Shown here piece after piece: positions 42,993 through 53,198 of a stretch of 64,000 nt of DNA (positions are counted from its first letter, which is position 1; every line of letters begins with the position of its first letter). The DNA is from Halegenticoccus tardaugens (GTDB taxonomy: Archaea; Halobacteriota; Halobacteria; Halobacteriales; Haloferacaceae). The position numbers and the translations under genes are program-made. The stretch spans positions 1-64,000 of the forward strand of contig NZ_SDIC01000009.1 in assembly GCF_004116405.1 (NCBI RefSeq), given 5' to 3'. Below the pieces are notes generated by a model. It worked only from the letters and a program-made list of their open reading frames with translations, had not been told where the DNA came from and made no database searches.

Positions 42993-43802
42993 ATGCCGAC
43001 CACGCGCGACCTACGGGCGATGGCGGGGACGGAGCCGATCACGATGTTGACCGCGTACGACGCGCCGACGGCGGCCGTGATCGACGAGGCCGGCGTCGAC
43101 GTGATCCTCGTCGGCGACAGCATGGGCAACGCGGCGCTGGGCCACGACTCGACGCTGCCGGTCACGCTGGAGGAAGTACGGAGCCGGACGGCGGCGGTCG
43201 CGCGGGCGACCGAGGAGGCGCTCGTCGTCGCGGACATGCCGTTTCTCTCCTTCGGGGTGAGCGAGTCGGAGAGCGTTCGCAACGCCGGCACGATGCTCAA
43301 GGAGGCCGACGCCGACGCGGTCAAGCTCGAGTGCGGTTCCCACACGGTCGAACTCACGGAGCGGCTCGTCGACCTCGGCATCCCCGTCATGGCGCACCTC
43401 GGACTCACGCCCCAGCGGGTGAAGCGGACCGGCTACGCCCGGCAGGGGACGACCCGCGACGACGCGCGGGAGATCCTCGACCTCGCGCGCGCCCACGAGG
43501 AGGCGGGCGCGTTCGCGCTCGTCCTCGAACACGTCCCGGCGAACCTCGCCGCGCAGGTGACGGCGGCGCTCGACGTGCCGACGATCGGCATCGGAGCCGG
43601 TCCAGACTGCGACGGGCAGGTGCTCGTCATCACGGACGTGCTCGGCCTGAGCGACCGCGTCCCGCCGTTCGCGACGCGGTTCGGCGACGTGCGATCGGAG
43701 ATGCGACGCGCGGTCGAGGCCTACCGCGACGCGGTCGCCGGGGGCGAGTTTCCGGCGGCGGAACACGGCCACGTCGAGGAGGAGCTCGACGAACTCTATT
43801 GA
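42993..43802 (+). CDS. panB: ketopantoate hydroxymethyltransferase
   Basis: Adds a hydroxymethyl group from methylene-tetrahydrofolate (or an archaeal equivalent) to 2-ketoisovalerate, early in coenzyme A synthesis. The 269-aa protein starts MPTTRDLRAMAGTEPITMLT and has the metal-site VDVILVGDSMGNAALGHDST, MAHLGLTPQRVKR and IGIGAGPDCDGQVLV. A TATTTATT box at 42962-42969 would start transcription just before the ATG. The stop overlaps the convergent hydrolase gene by a few bases. No other CoA genes are nearby. Confidence 0.95.
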   Translation: MPTTRDLRAMAGTEPITMLTAYDAPTAAVIDEAGVDVILVGDSMGNAALGHDSTLPVTLEEVRSRTAAVARATEEALVVADMPFLSFGVSESESVRNAGTMLKEADADAVKLECGSHTVELTERLVDLGIPVMAHLGLTPQRVKRTGYARQGTTRDDAREILDLARAHEEAGAFALVLEHVPANLAAQVTAALDVPTIGIGAGPDCDGQVLVITDVLGLSDRVPPFATRFGDVRSEMRRAVEAYRDAVAGGEFPAAEHGHVEEELDELY

Positions 43803-44599
43803 ATTCCGTCGAGGAACGCCGACGCCGCCTCGTTGAACGCCGCCGGCCGTTCGAGCATGGCGAGGTGCGCCGCGTCCTCGATCACCGCCAGCTCGCAGTC
43901 GGGAATCTCCTCCGCGAGGAATTCATGGTACCACGGCGGCGTGAGTCGGTCGTGCTCGCCGACGACCGCGAGGGTCGGCACGTCGACGTCCGCGAGGCGG
44001 TCGCGAACGTCGAACTCGTGGCAGGTGAGGAAGTCGCGCTCCGTGACGGCCCGGCCCGCCTCGTACATCGCCTCCTTCGAGAGTTCGAGGGTGCGCTCGT
44101 CGGACTCGTGGAACAGCCCGTCCGGACCGTGGAGAAAGGAGACGGCGCGATCGAAGTCCTCGGAGAGCCACGCGAGCAAGTCGTCGAGGACGGTGAGCTT
44201 CGCGCCCGTGCCCGTCAGGACGAGGGCGTCGAGCGGGAGTTCGCGGTCCAGCGCGATCGTCATCGCGACCGCGCCGCCGAGGGAGTTTCCGACGAGCACC
44301 CGCGCGTCGGTCTCCTCGCCGACCGCGACCACGTCGTCGACGTACGCCGAGAGGCACTCGTACCCGGCGTCGGCGTCGACGTCCTCGCTCTCGCCGTGGC
44401 CGCTGAGGTCGAGCGCCACGACGGGACGCTCGTCCGCGAGCCGGTACTGCGACTTCCAGACGGCGTGGGAGCCACCGCTGCCGTGGACGCACAGGATCGG
44501 GTCGGCTTCCCCGTCGCCCGCCCCCGCGTCGGTCGACTCCCCGCCCAGCGACAGCCGGCGGTACGCCGTGGTCCGACCGTGGTGGATAACTTCGTCCAT
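43796..44599 (-). CDS. alpha/beta-fold hydrolase
   Basis: A 267-aa serine hydrolase. The oxyanion VHGSGG is near 38-43, the nucleophile elbow GNSLGG with Ser106, the acidic residue in VVGEHDRLTPP and the catalytic His in IEDAAHLAMLERP. The substrate is unknown (ester, lactone or epoxide). ATG 44599 (MDEVIHHGRTTAYR) is chosen over in-frame codons to 44719, which are Pro/Arg-rich. It is convergent with panB, overlapping by seven bases, and divergent from DUF7127-cdcH. Confidence 0.85.
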   Translation of the reverse strand: MDEVIHHGRTTAYRRLSLGGESTDAGAGDGEADPILCVHGSGGSHAVWKSQYRLADERPVVALDLSGHGESEDVDADAGYECLSAYVDDVVAVGEETDARVLVGNSLGGAVAMTIALDRELPLDALVLTGTGAKLTVLDDLLAWLSEDFDRAVSFLHGPDGLFHESDERTLELSKEAMYEAGRAVTERDFLTCHEFDVRDRLADVDVPTLAVVGEHDRLTPPWYHEFLAEEIPDCELAVIEDAAHLAMLERPAAFNEAASAFLDGIQ

Positions 44600-44734
44600 A
44601 CGTAGCGTTGTTCCGTGTGGAATATGAAGCCACGCGTCGCGCGCGCCGGGTGCCGGATGCGTGGGCCGCCGCGGATAATCGGGCGGGACCGCTTTTCCAC
44701 CACACTTCGGGGACCACACTACCGTCTCCCGATT

Positions 44735-44779
44735 AACCTAAGAAAGGTTTAAATACTAGTACGACTAACTTGCGGTTAG
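44735..44779 (+). promoter_or_regulatory. DUF7127-cdcH promoter with two inverted repeats
   Basis: AACCT-N5-AGGTT (44735-44749) overlaps the upstream edge of the TATA box TTTAAATA (44748-44755), and CTAAC-N5-GTTAG (44765-44779) covers the expected start site. Both have perfect 5-bp arms and five-base spacers, so paired regulator half-sites are likely, for example for heat or stress control. Confidence 0.5.
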
Positions 44780-44786
44780 GATAATC

Positions 44787-45035
44787 ATGAGTCAACAGCA
44801 ATTCGCCGGTCGAGACGAGCGTTTTCTCCGCCGGTACGACTACGGCGACGCGTGGATCGTCGCGGCCGACCTCGGCGTCTCCGAGGAGTCCGTCGACGTG
44901 GACGTCGTCGGCGACACGGCGATCGTCGTCGTCGAGGCGGGCGACCGCGTCGCCGAGACGGAGTTCGAACTCCCCGGACCGGACGCGGAAGCGTTTATGA
45001 AAAACGGCGTACTCACTCTCAGGGGAGCGAAATGA
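44787..45035 (+). CDS. DUF7127/Hsp20-like small protein
   Basis: An 82-aa acidic protein, [20 protein letters not shown]..., conserved upstream of cdcH in haloarchaea. Its strand-rich pattern ([23 protein letters not shown] and [19 protein letters not shown]) ends like the IxI-type tail of alpha-crystallin domains (VLTLRG), so a small-heat-shock-like fold is likely. The TGA overlaps the cdcH ATG, giving translational coupling. Possibly a substrate adaptor or co-chaperone of the AAA ATPase; this is inferred from linkage only. Confidence 0.75.
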   Translation: MSQQQFAGRDERFLRRYDYGDAWIVAADLGVSEESVDVDVVGDTAIVVVEAGDRVAETEFELPGPDAEAFMKNGVLTLRGAK

Positions 45036-47293
45036 AACTCACCGTCAAACCGTTAAAACAGAAAGACGCGGGCCGCGGGCTCGCCGCGATCGACCGCGCC
45101 GCCGCGGACGAGATCGGGCTGACCGGCGGCGACTTCATCCGCATCGAGGGCCGAGACGGCACCGCCATCGCGCGCGTCTGGCCGGGGTACCCGGAGGACG
45201 ACGGCACGGGGGTCATCCGGATCGACGGCCGCCTCCGACAGCAGGCGAACGTCGGCATCGACGACAAGGCCGAAGTGGCGAAGGCCGACGTGAAGCGGGC
45301 CGAGGAGGTCTCCATCGCGCTCCCGCAGAACCTGCGGATCAGCGGCAACATCGGCCCGCACATCCGCGATAAGCTCTCCGGACAGCCCGTCACCAAGGGG
45401 CAGTCGATCCAGATCCCCTTCGGGTTCGGCTTCATGGCCAACCAGAGCCAGTCCGTGCCGCTGAAGATCGCGAGCACCCGCCCGAGCGGCACCGTCGTGA
45501 TCAACGACTCGACGGAGATCACGATCAGCGAAAAGCCCGCGGAGCAGATCCGCGGCGGCGGCGCGGCCGGAGACGTCGAGGGACCGGAGGTCACCTACGA
45601 GGACATCGGCGGCCTCGACCGGGAGCTGGAGCAGGTCCGCGAGATGATCGAGCTGCCGATGCGCCACCCGGAACTGTTCAAGCGGCTCGGCATCGAGCCG
45701 CCGAAGGGCGTCCTCCTGCACGGGCCGCCCGGGACCGGCAAGACGCTCATCGCGAAGGCCGTCGCCAACGAGATCGACGCCTCGTTCCACACGATCTCCG
45801 GGCCGGAGATCATGTCGAAGTACTACGGCGAGAGCGAAGAGCAGCTCCGCGACATCTTCGAGGAGGCGACCGACAACGCGCCCGCCATCATCTTCATGGA
45901 CGAGCTCGACTCGATCGCCCCCAAGCGGTCGGAGGCGGGCGGCGACGTCGAGCGGCGGGTCGTCGCGCAGCTGCTCTCGCTGATGGACGGCCTCGAAGAG
46001 CGCGGGCAGGTCGTCGTCATCGGCGCGACGAACCGCATCGACGCCATCGACCAGGCGCTGCGACGCGGCGGGCGGTTCGACCGCGAGATCGAGATCGGCG
46101 TGCCGGACCGCGACGGCCGCAAGGAGATCCTGCAGGTCCACACGCGGAACATGCCGCTCGCGGACGGCGTCGACCTCGACGTGTACGCGGAGAACACCCA
46201 CGGGTTCGTCGGGGCCGACCTCGAATCGCTGGCGAAGGAGGGCGCGATGAACGCGCTGCGCCGCATCCGCCCCCAGCTCGACCTCGAAGCCGACGAGATC
46301 GACGCCGACGTGCTCGACTCGCTCGTCGTCACCGAGGGCGACTTCCGCGAGGCGCTGAAGGGGATCGAACCATCCGCGCTCCGCGAGGTGTTCGTCGAGG
46401 TGCCGGACGTCACCTGGGAGGACGTCGGCGGTCTCGAAGACACGAAGGAACGGCTCCGCGAGACCATCCAGTGGCCGCTGGAGTACCCCGAGGTGTTCCA
46501 GGCGATGGACATGGACTCGGCAAAGGGCGTGCTGCTGTACGGCCCGCCGGGCACCGGGAAGACGCTGTTGGCGAAGGCGGTCGCGAACGAGTCGACGAGC
46601 AACTTCATCTCCATCAAGGGGCCCGAGCTGCTCAACAAGTACGTCGGCGAGTCCGAGAAGGGCGTCCGCGAGATCTTCAGCAAGGCGCGCGAGAACGCGC
46701 CGACCGTCGTCTTCTTCGACGAGATCGACGCCATCGCGACCGAACGCGGCCGAACCAGCAGCGACTCGGGCGTGGGCGAGCGCGTCGTCTCGCAGCTCCT
46801 GACGGAACTCGACGGGCTGGAGGCGCTGGAGGACGTCGTCGTCGTCGCGACCACCAACCGGCCCGACCTCATCGACGCCGCGCTCCTGCGCCCCGGACGG
46901 CTGGACCGCCACGTCCACGTCCCCGTCCCCGACGAGGAGGCCCGCCGGAAGATCCTCGACGTCCACACCCGGGACAAGCCGCTCGCGGACGACGTCGATC
47001 TCGACCGGCTCGCCCGCCGCACCGAGGGCTACGTCGGGGCGGACCTCGAAGCGCTCGCCCGGGAGGCCGCGCTCGCGGCCAGCCGGGAGTTCATCGGGAG
47101 CGTAGCGCGCGAGGAGATCGCGGAGAGCGTCGGCAACGTCCGCATCACGATGGACCACTTCGAGCAGGCGCTCGATCAGGTCGGTCCGAGCGTGACCGAG
47201 GAGACGCGGCAGCGGTACGACGAGATCGAAGACCGCTTCCGGAAGAGCGAAGTGGGGAGCGACAAGGCGGACGTCAGCCGCACCTTCCAGTAG
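45032..47293 (+). CDS. cdcH: CdcH/VAT AAA+ ATPase (Cdc48/p97 family)
   Basis: Hexameric unfoldase, 753 aa. The N domain (double-psi barrel plus 4-stranded part, about 1-185) starts [20 protein letters not shown]. Two AAA domains follow: D1 with GPPGTGKT near 231-238 and [12 protein letters not shown], and D2 with GPPGTGKT near 504-511 and [13 protein letters not shown]; the SRH arginines are intact ([17 protein letters not shown]). It unfolds proteins for the proteasome. Coupled to the preceding small gene by a four-base overlap. Confidence 0.96.
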   Translation: MKLTVKPLKQKDAGRGLAAIDRAAADEIGLTGGDFIRIEGRDGTAIARVWPGYPEDDGTGVIRIDGRLRQQANVGIDDKAEVAKADVKRAEEVSIALPQNLRISGNIGPHIRDKLSGQPVTKGQSIQIPFGFGFMANQSQSVPLKIASTRPSGTVVINDSTEITISEKPAEQIRGGGAAGDVEGPEVTYEDIGGLDRELEQVREMIELPMRHPELFKRLGIEPPKGVLLHGPPGTGKTLIAKAVANEIDASFHTISGPEIMSKYYGESEEQLRDIFEEATDNAPAIIFMDELDSIAPKRSEAGGDVERRVVAQLLSLMDGLEERGQVVVIGATNRIDAIDQALRRGGRFDREIEIGVPDRDGRKEILQVHTRNMPLADGVDLDVYAENTHGFVGADLESLAKEGAMNALRRIRPQLDLEADEIDADVLDSLVVTEGDFREALKGIEPSALREVFVEVPDVTWEDVGGLEDTKERLRETIQWPLEYPEVFQAMDMDSAKGVLLYGPPGTGKTLLAKAVANESTSNFISIKGPELLNKYVGESEKGVREIFSKARENAPTVVFFDEIDAIATERGRTSSDSGVGERVVSQLLTELDGLEALEDVVVVATTNRPDLIDAALLRPGRLDRHVHVPVPDEEARRKILDVHTRDKPLADDVDLDRLARRTEGYVGADLEALAREAALAASREFIGSVAREEIAESVGNVRITMDHFEQALDQVGPSVTEETRQRYDEIEDRFRKSEVGSDKADVSRTFQ

Positions 47294-47585
47294 GACGCGG
47301 TCGGATCGACGCCACCGCGGATCGCCGTCGCGGCGACGCGTCGTTTCCGATCACCGATCGCCGCTCTGCGATTCCCGACCGTCGTTCGCCGGCGACCGTC
47401 ACGTCCTCGTGATCTCCACCACAGCTATCAATTCAAATGCATGTTTTCGTCGTCGGGCGGGGGTCACGGCCGTCCCTACTCCGGGTAAACGGTTCGTAGT
47501 CCGACTGTAAGGCGCTCGATACGCGCCGTAACGATCTGCCTGCTTCTTTTTTGGCCGATCCTACGAACCGATCGTGAGCCCGAAC

Positions 47586-48386
47586 ATGAACCAGTCGAGA
47601 CGCACCGTCCTCAAAGCCGTCGGAACCGCGAGCGCCCTCTCGCTCGTCGGCGGAGCCGGAGTCGTGGGCGCCGAAAAACACGGAGACGGGAACGGCGGAG
47701 GCGGAAACGGCGGCGACGGCTGCGCCGCGTTCCGGGCCGTCCACGCGTCGCCCGACGCGCCGAACGTCGACGTGTTCGTCGACGACGAGAAGGTCCTCTC
47801 GGACGTCGCCTTCGGCGACGTGAGCGACTACATCCCGGCGAGGCCGGGGGCCTACACGGTCAGGGTCACCGCGGCGGGGGACCCGGACACCGTCGCGTTC
47901 GAAGAGGAGGTCACCCTCGAATCGAAGTTCTACACGATCGCCGCCGTCGGCCAGCTCTCCGACGACAGCATCGCACCGCTCGTGCTCGTCGACGACGACG
48001 TGGCGCTCGTCCGCCTCGTCCACGCGTCGCCCGACGCGCCGGCGGTCGACGTGACCGTCCAGGGCGAGGACCTGACGCTCTTCGACGGCGTCAGCTTCGG
48101 CGACGAGACCGACTACGTCGTCGTCCCGGCCGGCGGGTACACGCTCGAGGTACGGGGAGACACCGAGAACAACGACGGCGACGTCGTCGCCACGTTCGAC
48201 GCCGCGTTCGAACCGGGCGTCGAGTACACCGCCTTCGCCGTGGGCTACCTCTCGCCCGAAAACGCGCCCGAGGACGCCCCGGAGGATCGCGCGTTCGACC
48301 TGCTGGTGACGACCGACGCCGAAACCGAGCCGATCGACCCCTGCACCGTCGCGGAGGGCGGCGGAGGCGACGGCGGCGACAACTGA
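47586..48386 (+). CDS. Tat-exported DUF4397 domain protein
   Basis: A 266-aa secreted protein. The Tat signal SRRTVLKAVGTASALS has twin arginines and cleavage near VVGAEKH. Two homologous beta-rich repeats follow, each starting VHASPDAPNVDVFV or VHASPDAPAVDVTV and each continuing through a FGD..Y segment, typical of DUF4397. Gly/Asp-rich linkers at both ends (KHGDGNGGGGNGGDG and GGGGDGGDN) are disordered. ATG 47586 places the Tat motif correctly; GTG 47574 is possible. The 47294-47585 spacer has a T6 run (47547-47552) but no RNA gene I recognise. Confidence 0.82.
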   Translation: MNQSRRTVLKAVGTASALSLVGGAGVVGAEKHGDGNGGGGNGGDGCAAFRAVHASPDAPNVDVFVDDEKVLSDVAFGDVSDYIPARPGAYTVRVTAAGDPDTVAFEEEVTLESKFYTIAAVGQLSDDSIAPLVLVDDDVALVRLVHASPDAPAVDVTVQGEDLTLFDGVSFGDETDYVVVPAGGYTLEVRGDTENNDGDVVATFDAAFEPGVEYTAFAVGYLSPENAPEDAPEDRAFDLLVTTDAETEPIDPCTVAEGGGGDGGDN

Positions 48387-48490
48387 TCCGCCACCGCCGC
48401 CGCGCACCGGCGTCGCGTCGCCCGCGTCCGACCCATCTCGCGCCGGGCAATCCACGCCAGTTTTTACGCGTCGCCCGGAACTGATCGGTA

Positions 48491-50209
48491 ATGGATCAGG
48501 AGTTGCGCGACCGGGTTCGGACGGAGGCGGAGAAACACGCCCTGTTCAACGCGGTCAAGTACGAGAGCGACGCGGACGTGGGCGCGGTGATGGGACCGTT
48601 GATGGGCGAGAACCCCGACTTCCGGCCGCACGGCGGGGAGGTCCCGGGCGTCGTCGGGGGCGTCGTGAGCGAGGTGAACGACCTGAGCCACGAGGAGCGC
48701 CGCGACCGCCTCGCGGACCTCGCCCCCGGTCTCCTCGAGGAGCTCGAAGCGGAGGAGGAAGAAGGGGACGAGCGGGCGCTTCCGGACCTCCCGAACGCCG
48801 AGGCGTACGACGAGATCAGGATGCGCGCCGCGCCGAACCCCAACGGGCCGTGGCACCTCGGACACGGCCGGATGCCGGCGGTCATCGGGACGTACAAGGA
48901 GCTGTACGACGGGTGGATGCTCTGTCGGTTCGACGACACCGATCCGGAGACGAAGCGGCCGGACCTTGACGCCTACGGCGCGATCCTCGACGATATCGAG
49001 TACCTCGGCTTCGAGCCGGACGAGGTGATCCGCGCGAGCGACCGCCTCGAAACCTACTACGACCACGCCCGGGAGCTGATCGGGATGGGCGGCGCGTACA
49101 CCTGCTCCTGTTCGGCCGAGGCGTTCTCCGAACTGAAGAACGCGGGCGAACCCTGTCCGCACCGCGAGAAGGACGCGGAGACGACGCTCCGGGAGTTCGA
49201 GGCGATGGTCGACGGCGAGTACGCGGCGGGCGAGATGGTGCTCCGCGTGAAGACGGACATCGAACACAAGAACCCCGCGCTGCGCGACTGGGTCGCCTTC
49301 CGGATCATCGACACGCCGCACCCGCGCGAGGAGGCAGAAGAGTACCGGTGCTGGCCGATGCTCGACTTCCAGTCGGGGATCGACGACCACCTGACGGGGA
49401 TCAGCCACATCATCCGCGGCATCGACTTGCAGGACAGCGCGAAGCGCCAGCGGTTCGTCTACGACTACTTCGGCTGGGAGTACCCGGAGGTGCTCCACTG
49501 GGGGAAGATCCAGGTCGACGAGTATGACGTGAAGCTGAGCACCTCCACCATCGCGCGACTGATCGAGGAGGGCGAACTCGACGGCTGGGACGACCCGCGC
49601 GCGCCGACGCTCGCGAGCGTCCGCCGTCGGGGCATCCGCGGGCCTGCGGTCACCGAGTCGATGGTCGACCTCGGCCTCTCGACCAGCGACGTCGATCTCG
49701 CGATGAGCAGCGTCTACGCGAACAACCGCGACCGCGTCGACGACGACGCGAACCGGTACTTTCTCGTCCGCGACGGGGTGGAGCTGCCGGTCGTCGGCGG
49801 ACCCGACGCGGGCGAACCCCCGCTGCACCCCGACCACGAGGAGCGCGGCCGCCGCCGCATCCCCGCACCGGGTGCGGTTCGCGTCGAGGCCGAGGACCTG
49901 CCGCCGAACGGGAAGCGCGTCTGGCTGAAGGGGTACGGCTGCGTCAGGCACACTCGGGACGCCTTCGAGTACACCGGCGACGACATCGACGCCGTGCGCG
50001 AGGGGGGCGTCGACGTGATCCACTGGGTGCCCGCCGAGGGGGCGATCCCGGTGACGATGCGGACCCCCGACGGCGACGTGACGGGCCGCGCCGAGCCCGA
50101 CTTCGCCGACGCCGAGATCGACGACGTCGTCCAGTTCGAGCGCGTCGGGTTCGCCCGGGTGGACGCCCACGACGAGGACGGGTCCGTCGTCTACTTCGCG
50201 CACGAGTGA
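48491..50209 (+). CDS. gltX: glutamyl-tRNA synthetase
   Basis: Class-I aminoacyl-tRNA synthetase, 572 aa, archaeal type (non-discriminating: charges tRNA-Glu and tRNA-Gln, the latter corrected by the amidotransferase). HIGH motif is PNPNGPWHLGHG near 115-126, and the KMSKS equivalent is VKLSTST near 346. The N-terminal 95-residue helical extension is usual for archaea. The C-terminal beta-barrel anticodon domain includes KGYGCVRHTRDAFEYTGDD. ATG 48491. Followed after 150 bp by an NrpR-like regulator. Confidence 0.95.
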   Translation: MDQELRDRVRTEAEKHALFNAVKYESDADVGAVMGPLMGENPDFRPHGGEVPGVVGGVVSEVNDLSHEERRDRLADLAPGLLEELEAEEEEGDERALPDLPNAEAYDEIRMRAAPNPNGPWHLGHGRMPAVIGTYKELYDGWMLCRFDDTDPETKRPDLDAYGAILDDIEYLGFEPDEVIRASDRLETYYDHARELIGMGGAYTCSCSAEAFSELKNAGEPCPHREKDAETTLREFEAMVDGEYAAGEMVLRVKTDIEHKNPALRDWVAFRIIDTPHPREEAEEYRCWPMLDFQSGIDDHLTGISHIIRGIDLQDSAKRQRFVYDYFGWEYPEVLHWGKIQVDEYDVKLSTSTIARLIEEGELDGWDDPRAPTLASVRRRGIRGPAVTESMVDLGLSTSDVDLAMSSVYANNRDRVDDDANRYFLVRDGVELPVVGGPDAGEPPLHPDHEERGRRRIPAPGAVRVEAEDLPPNGKRVWLKGYGCVRHTRDAFEYTGDDIDAVREGGVDVIHWVPAEGAIPVTMRTPDGDVTGRAEPDFADAEIDDVVQFERVGFARVDAHDEDGSVVYFAHE

Positions 50210-50360
50210 CCCGCGTCGCGCGAGGGTGACTCTGAACCGCACGGGGGCGGTTCGGCGTCGCGCGGTCGTCGGCGACGCGACCGTCGTTCGCGGTCGACGG
50301 CGTTGGGTGCGGGGGCCGAGAACGGCAACGTTTTCGACCGTCCCCTCGAAGGCCCGACGA

Positions 50361-51389
50361 ATGGCCCCCGACCTGGACCGACGCACGTACGACCTCCTCC
50401 GGCTGATCCGGACGAGCGGGCCCATCGGGAGCATCCGCCTCGTCGAACTGATGCAGCAGCGCGGCTACTCCATCAAGGGTCGGACCATCCGCCTCATGCT
50501 GTCGGAACTCGACGAACGGGGGCTCACGACGAAAGTGCCCGGGCGGGGTCGGGCGCTCACCGACGCCGGCCGCGGCGAGCTCGAACGCGGGGACGTGACC
50601 GGCCGCCTCGAACGGGTCAGAGAGCGCATCGCGACGCTCACGAGCCAGGTGACGTACGATCCCGCCGAGGACGCCGGGGAGGTCGTCGCCGGCAGCGGCG
50701 TCGTCCCGGCGTCGTCGATCGACGCGGCGTTCGAGGCCCTGCGAGAACTCGCCGACTCGCCGCTCGGACCGGTTTCCGTGGCGACGACGGTCGAGGGAAA
50801 GAGCACGAGCGAGGGAGGTGGCGGGGGCGACGAGGACGAGCGAGTCCGCCTCCGGTTCCCGTCGAGCATCACGCTCGACGGCGTCCTGCTCTCGCACGGG
50901 GTCGGCGCGCGGATGGAGACGGCGGGACTGGTCGAGTACCGCCCCGCGACGGACGAGGTCGTCCGGTACATCGACGCGATAAGCGGCGAGCGGTCGACGG
51001 TGGACACCGTCAGCCTCCTCATCGAGGCGGGTCGGACGGACGTCGAGGCGGTCCTCGCCGGCGAAACCGGGGTGGTGATCGTCGACAACCGCGAGTTCCC
51101 GATCACGCGCTTCGCGGAGGCGCGCGACCTCTCAGTCGAGACGACGACGGCGCTCGGGGGCGTCCTCGACATCCGCCGGCCGCGGGAGTCGGGACCGTTC
51201 CCGTACGGGAGCCCGGGGTGGGAGTTCGCCTCGCTCACCTACGGCGGCGTCGCGGAGATCGCGCTGGCCCTCCTCCACGAGCGGTCGCTCCTCGCGGACT
51301 GGGAGACGCTCGACCGCCCTGTCGAACGCGCCGAGTTCGAACCGATCGCGGCCGCGCAGGCCGCGGTCGAGGCCGACCTTCGGGGATGA
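50361..51389 (+). CDS. NrpR-type transcription regulator (HTH plus DUF128)
   Basis: A 342-aa regulator with an N-terminal winged helix (about 1-70, LDRRTYDLLRLIRTSGPIGS, then QQRGYSIKGRTIRLMLSELD) and one DUF128/NrpR sensor domain (about 110-335) with PLGPVSVATTVEG and FEALRELADSPLGP. In methanogens NrpR represses nitrogen genes and responds to 2-oxoglutarate; the haloarchaeal function is not known to me. ATG 50361 (MAPDLDRRT) is favoured over an open frame from 50226. It ends 10 bp before the cyclase gene, likely one transcript. Confidence 0.85.
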   Translation: MAPDLDRRTYDLLRLIRTSGPIGSIRLVELMQQRGYSIKGRTIRLMLSELDERGLTTKVPGRGRALTDAGRGELERGDVTGRLERVRERIATLTSQVTYDPAEDAGEVVAGSGVVPASSIDAAFEALRELADSPLGPVSVATTVEGKSTSEGGGGGDEDERVRLRFPSSITLDGVLLSHGVGARMETAGLVEYRPATDEVVRYIDAISGERSTVDTVSLLIEAGRTDVEAVLAGETGVVIVDNREFPITRFAEARDLSVETTTALGGVLDIRRPRESGPFPYGSPGWEFASLTYGGVAEIALALLHERSLLADWETLDRPVERAEFEPIAAAQAAVEADLRG

Positions 51390-51399
51390 GCACGAACCG

Positions 51400-52056
51400 A
51401 TGACCGCCTACGACCTCTCGCACGAACTGGAGGCGGGGATGCAGACGTACCCCGGCGACCCGGCGGTTCGGGCGCGGCCGCACGCGACGTTCGCGGCGAA
51501 CGGCCACCGGGTGACCGCGCTCGAACTCGGCAGCCACGCCGGCACGCACGTCGACGCGCCGAGCCACACCGAGGCCGACGGCCGGACGCTCGGGGACTTC
51601 CCGCTCGACGTGTTCTGCCTTTCGGCCCGCGTCGTCGACGTTCGGGGGCTGGCTCCGCGGTCGCCGATCGAACCCGATCGTCTCCCGGGGTCGACCGACG
51701 CCGACGCGCTCGTGTTCCGAACCGGCTGGGACGTCCACTGGGGGACCGACCGCTACCTCGACCACCCGTACCTCGCCGCCCGAACCGCCGAGCGGTGCGC
51801 CGAGCGCGGCTGCCACGTCGGCGTCGACGCGCTCAGCGTCGATCCGACGCCGAGCGCGAACGCGGCGGACGACGAGCCGTCCGGATTCCCGGCCCATCAC
51901 GCGCTGTTAGGCGCCGACCGACTCGTCGTCGAGAACCTGACGGGGCTCGATCCCCTCCCCGAGCGGTTCGAACTCCGCGCGTACCCCCTCGCGCTCGACG
52001 CGGACGGCGCGCCCGTCCGCGCCGTCGGGGTGGTCCCGGAGACGGAGACGCGGTGA
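51400..52056 (+). CDS. cyclase/kynurenine-formamidase-like hydrolase
   Basis: A 218-aa metal-dependent hydrolase of the cyclase family. The diagnostic metal motif GSHAGTHVDAPSH lies at about 45-57; the N-terminus MTAYDLSHELEAGMQTYPGD is typical. A C-terminal VENLTGLDPLP segment matches the family. It may open N-formyl-kynurenine or a related amide; no kynurenine genes are adjacent. Co-directional with the NrpR-like gene, 10 bp apart. A copy of the metal-motif coding segment occurs right after the stop codon (see the repeat at 52060). Confidence 0.82.
   Translation: MTAYDLSHELEAGMQTYPGDPAVRARPHATFAANGHRVTALELGSHAGTHVDAPSHTEADGRTLGDFPLDVFCLSARVVDVRGLAPRSPIEPDRLPGSTDADALVFRTGWDVHWGTDRYLDHPYLAARTAERCAERGCHVGVDALSVDPTPSANAADDEPSGFPAHHALLGADRLVVENLTGLDPLPERFELRAYPLALDADGAPVRAVGVVPETETR
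51527..51552 (+). repeat. 26-bp direct repeat, copy 1 (inside cyclase gene)
   Basis: Encodes the GSHAGTHV metal motif; identical over 26 bases to 52060-52085. Confidence 0.85.
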
Positions 52057-52059
52057 CGG

Positions 52060-52085
52060 TCGGCAGCCACGCCGGCACGCACGTC
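52060..52085 (+). repeat. 26-bp direct repeat, copy 2 (after cyclase stop)
   Basis: Exact copy of 51527-51552 beginning four bases past the cyclase stop codon, then diverging. If read from the GTG at 52056 it would spell VTVGSHAGTHVTTVPP, but I do not regard this as a gene. It is either a short duplication or a remnant of a second copy of the domain. Confidence 0.75.
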
Positions 52086-52120
52086 ACGACCGTGCCGCCG
52101 TCGGCGCGGAACCGGCGCGC

Positions 52121-52603
52121 TCACAGCGCGACGACGAGCACCATCGCGAGGAGCATCGACGCGGTCAGGAGCACCTGCACGACCGTCGACGCCAGCACGC
52201 CGACCGACGCGAACAGCGCGGCTCGGAGGCTCGCGTTCGCGTCCCGGTTCCGGGAGAACTCCAGCGCGAAGACCGTGCCCGCGACGCCGAGCACCAGCCC
52301 GACGGGGCCGACGACGAAGACGAGGAGGACGCCCACGGCCGCCGCGACGGCCGTCGTGAGCGTCGACGCGCCGCCGGCGCGGGCGGCGATGGGTCCGGAG
52401 AAGTAGTCGACGACGAAGCCGACGAGGCCGACGAGCGTCAGGGCCGCGAGGACGACGGGTCCGGGCTCCGCGTAGCTCGTCGCGTGCCAGTAGAGGTAGA
52501 CGCCGGCGAGGGAGGACAGCGCGCCGGGCACGAGCGGCACCACGCTCCCGATCACGCCGACGAACAGGAGCACGAACGCGAGGAGCGCCAACGCCTCGTT
52601 CAT
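52121..52603 (-). CDS. DUF456 family membrane protein
   Basis: A 160-aa membrane protein of four to five helices (about 3-22 FVLLFVGVIGSVVPLVPG, then LAALTLVGLVGFVVDYF, AVAAAVGVLLVFVVGPVGL, and a last helix VLASTVVQVLLTASMLLAMV). The first loop SVVPLVPGALSSLAGVYLYW and the GLVLGVAGTVFALEF segment match DUF456. Function unknown, widespread in archaea and bacteria. ATG 52603. Divergent from the ferredoxin gene. Confidence 0.85.
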   Translation of the reverse strand: MNEALALLAFVLLFVGVIGSVVPLVPGALSSLAGVYLYWHATSYAEPGPVVLAALTLVGLVGFVVDYFSGPIAARAGGASTLTTAVAAAVGVLLVFVVGPVGLVLGVAGTVFALEFSRNRDANASLRAALFASVGVLASTVVQVLLTASMLLAMVLVVAL

Positions 52604-52712
52604 GCCGGTGGTTCGCGCCAGGGGGGCATATACCGGTCGGCGCGCGTCGAGATCGAACGCCGTCGACCGCCGCGGCGTACTAGATTTAAATAGCCACGAT
52701 CATTGTGTATAG

Positions 52713-53048
<336 letters not shown>

Positions 53049-53198
53049 CTCGATCGAAGGGACCGATCTCCGCTCCGCGCCCGCGCACCGCCATCCCCCT
53101 CGCGTCCGCGCGTCGTTCGTCTCCGCGCTCACCGGGCATCCCTCGCGGCCCGCGTTCGCCCGTCAGCCGCCCGCTTTTGACCCGCTTCGAGTCGGTTT

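Noticed and set aside
47547..47552. T6 run before the DUF4397 gene as a terminator for cdcH
   Set aside because: It lies about 250 bp after the cdcH stop and 34 bp before the next start, so it could equally be part of a promoter.
52056..52120. A small coding frame (VTVGSHAGTHVTTVPP) after the cyclase
   Set aside because: It is explained by the 26-bp duplication; its continuation is a shadow of the DUF456 gene.
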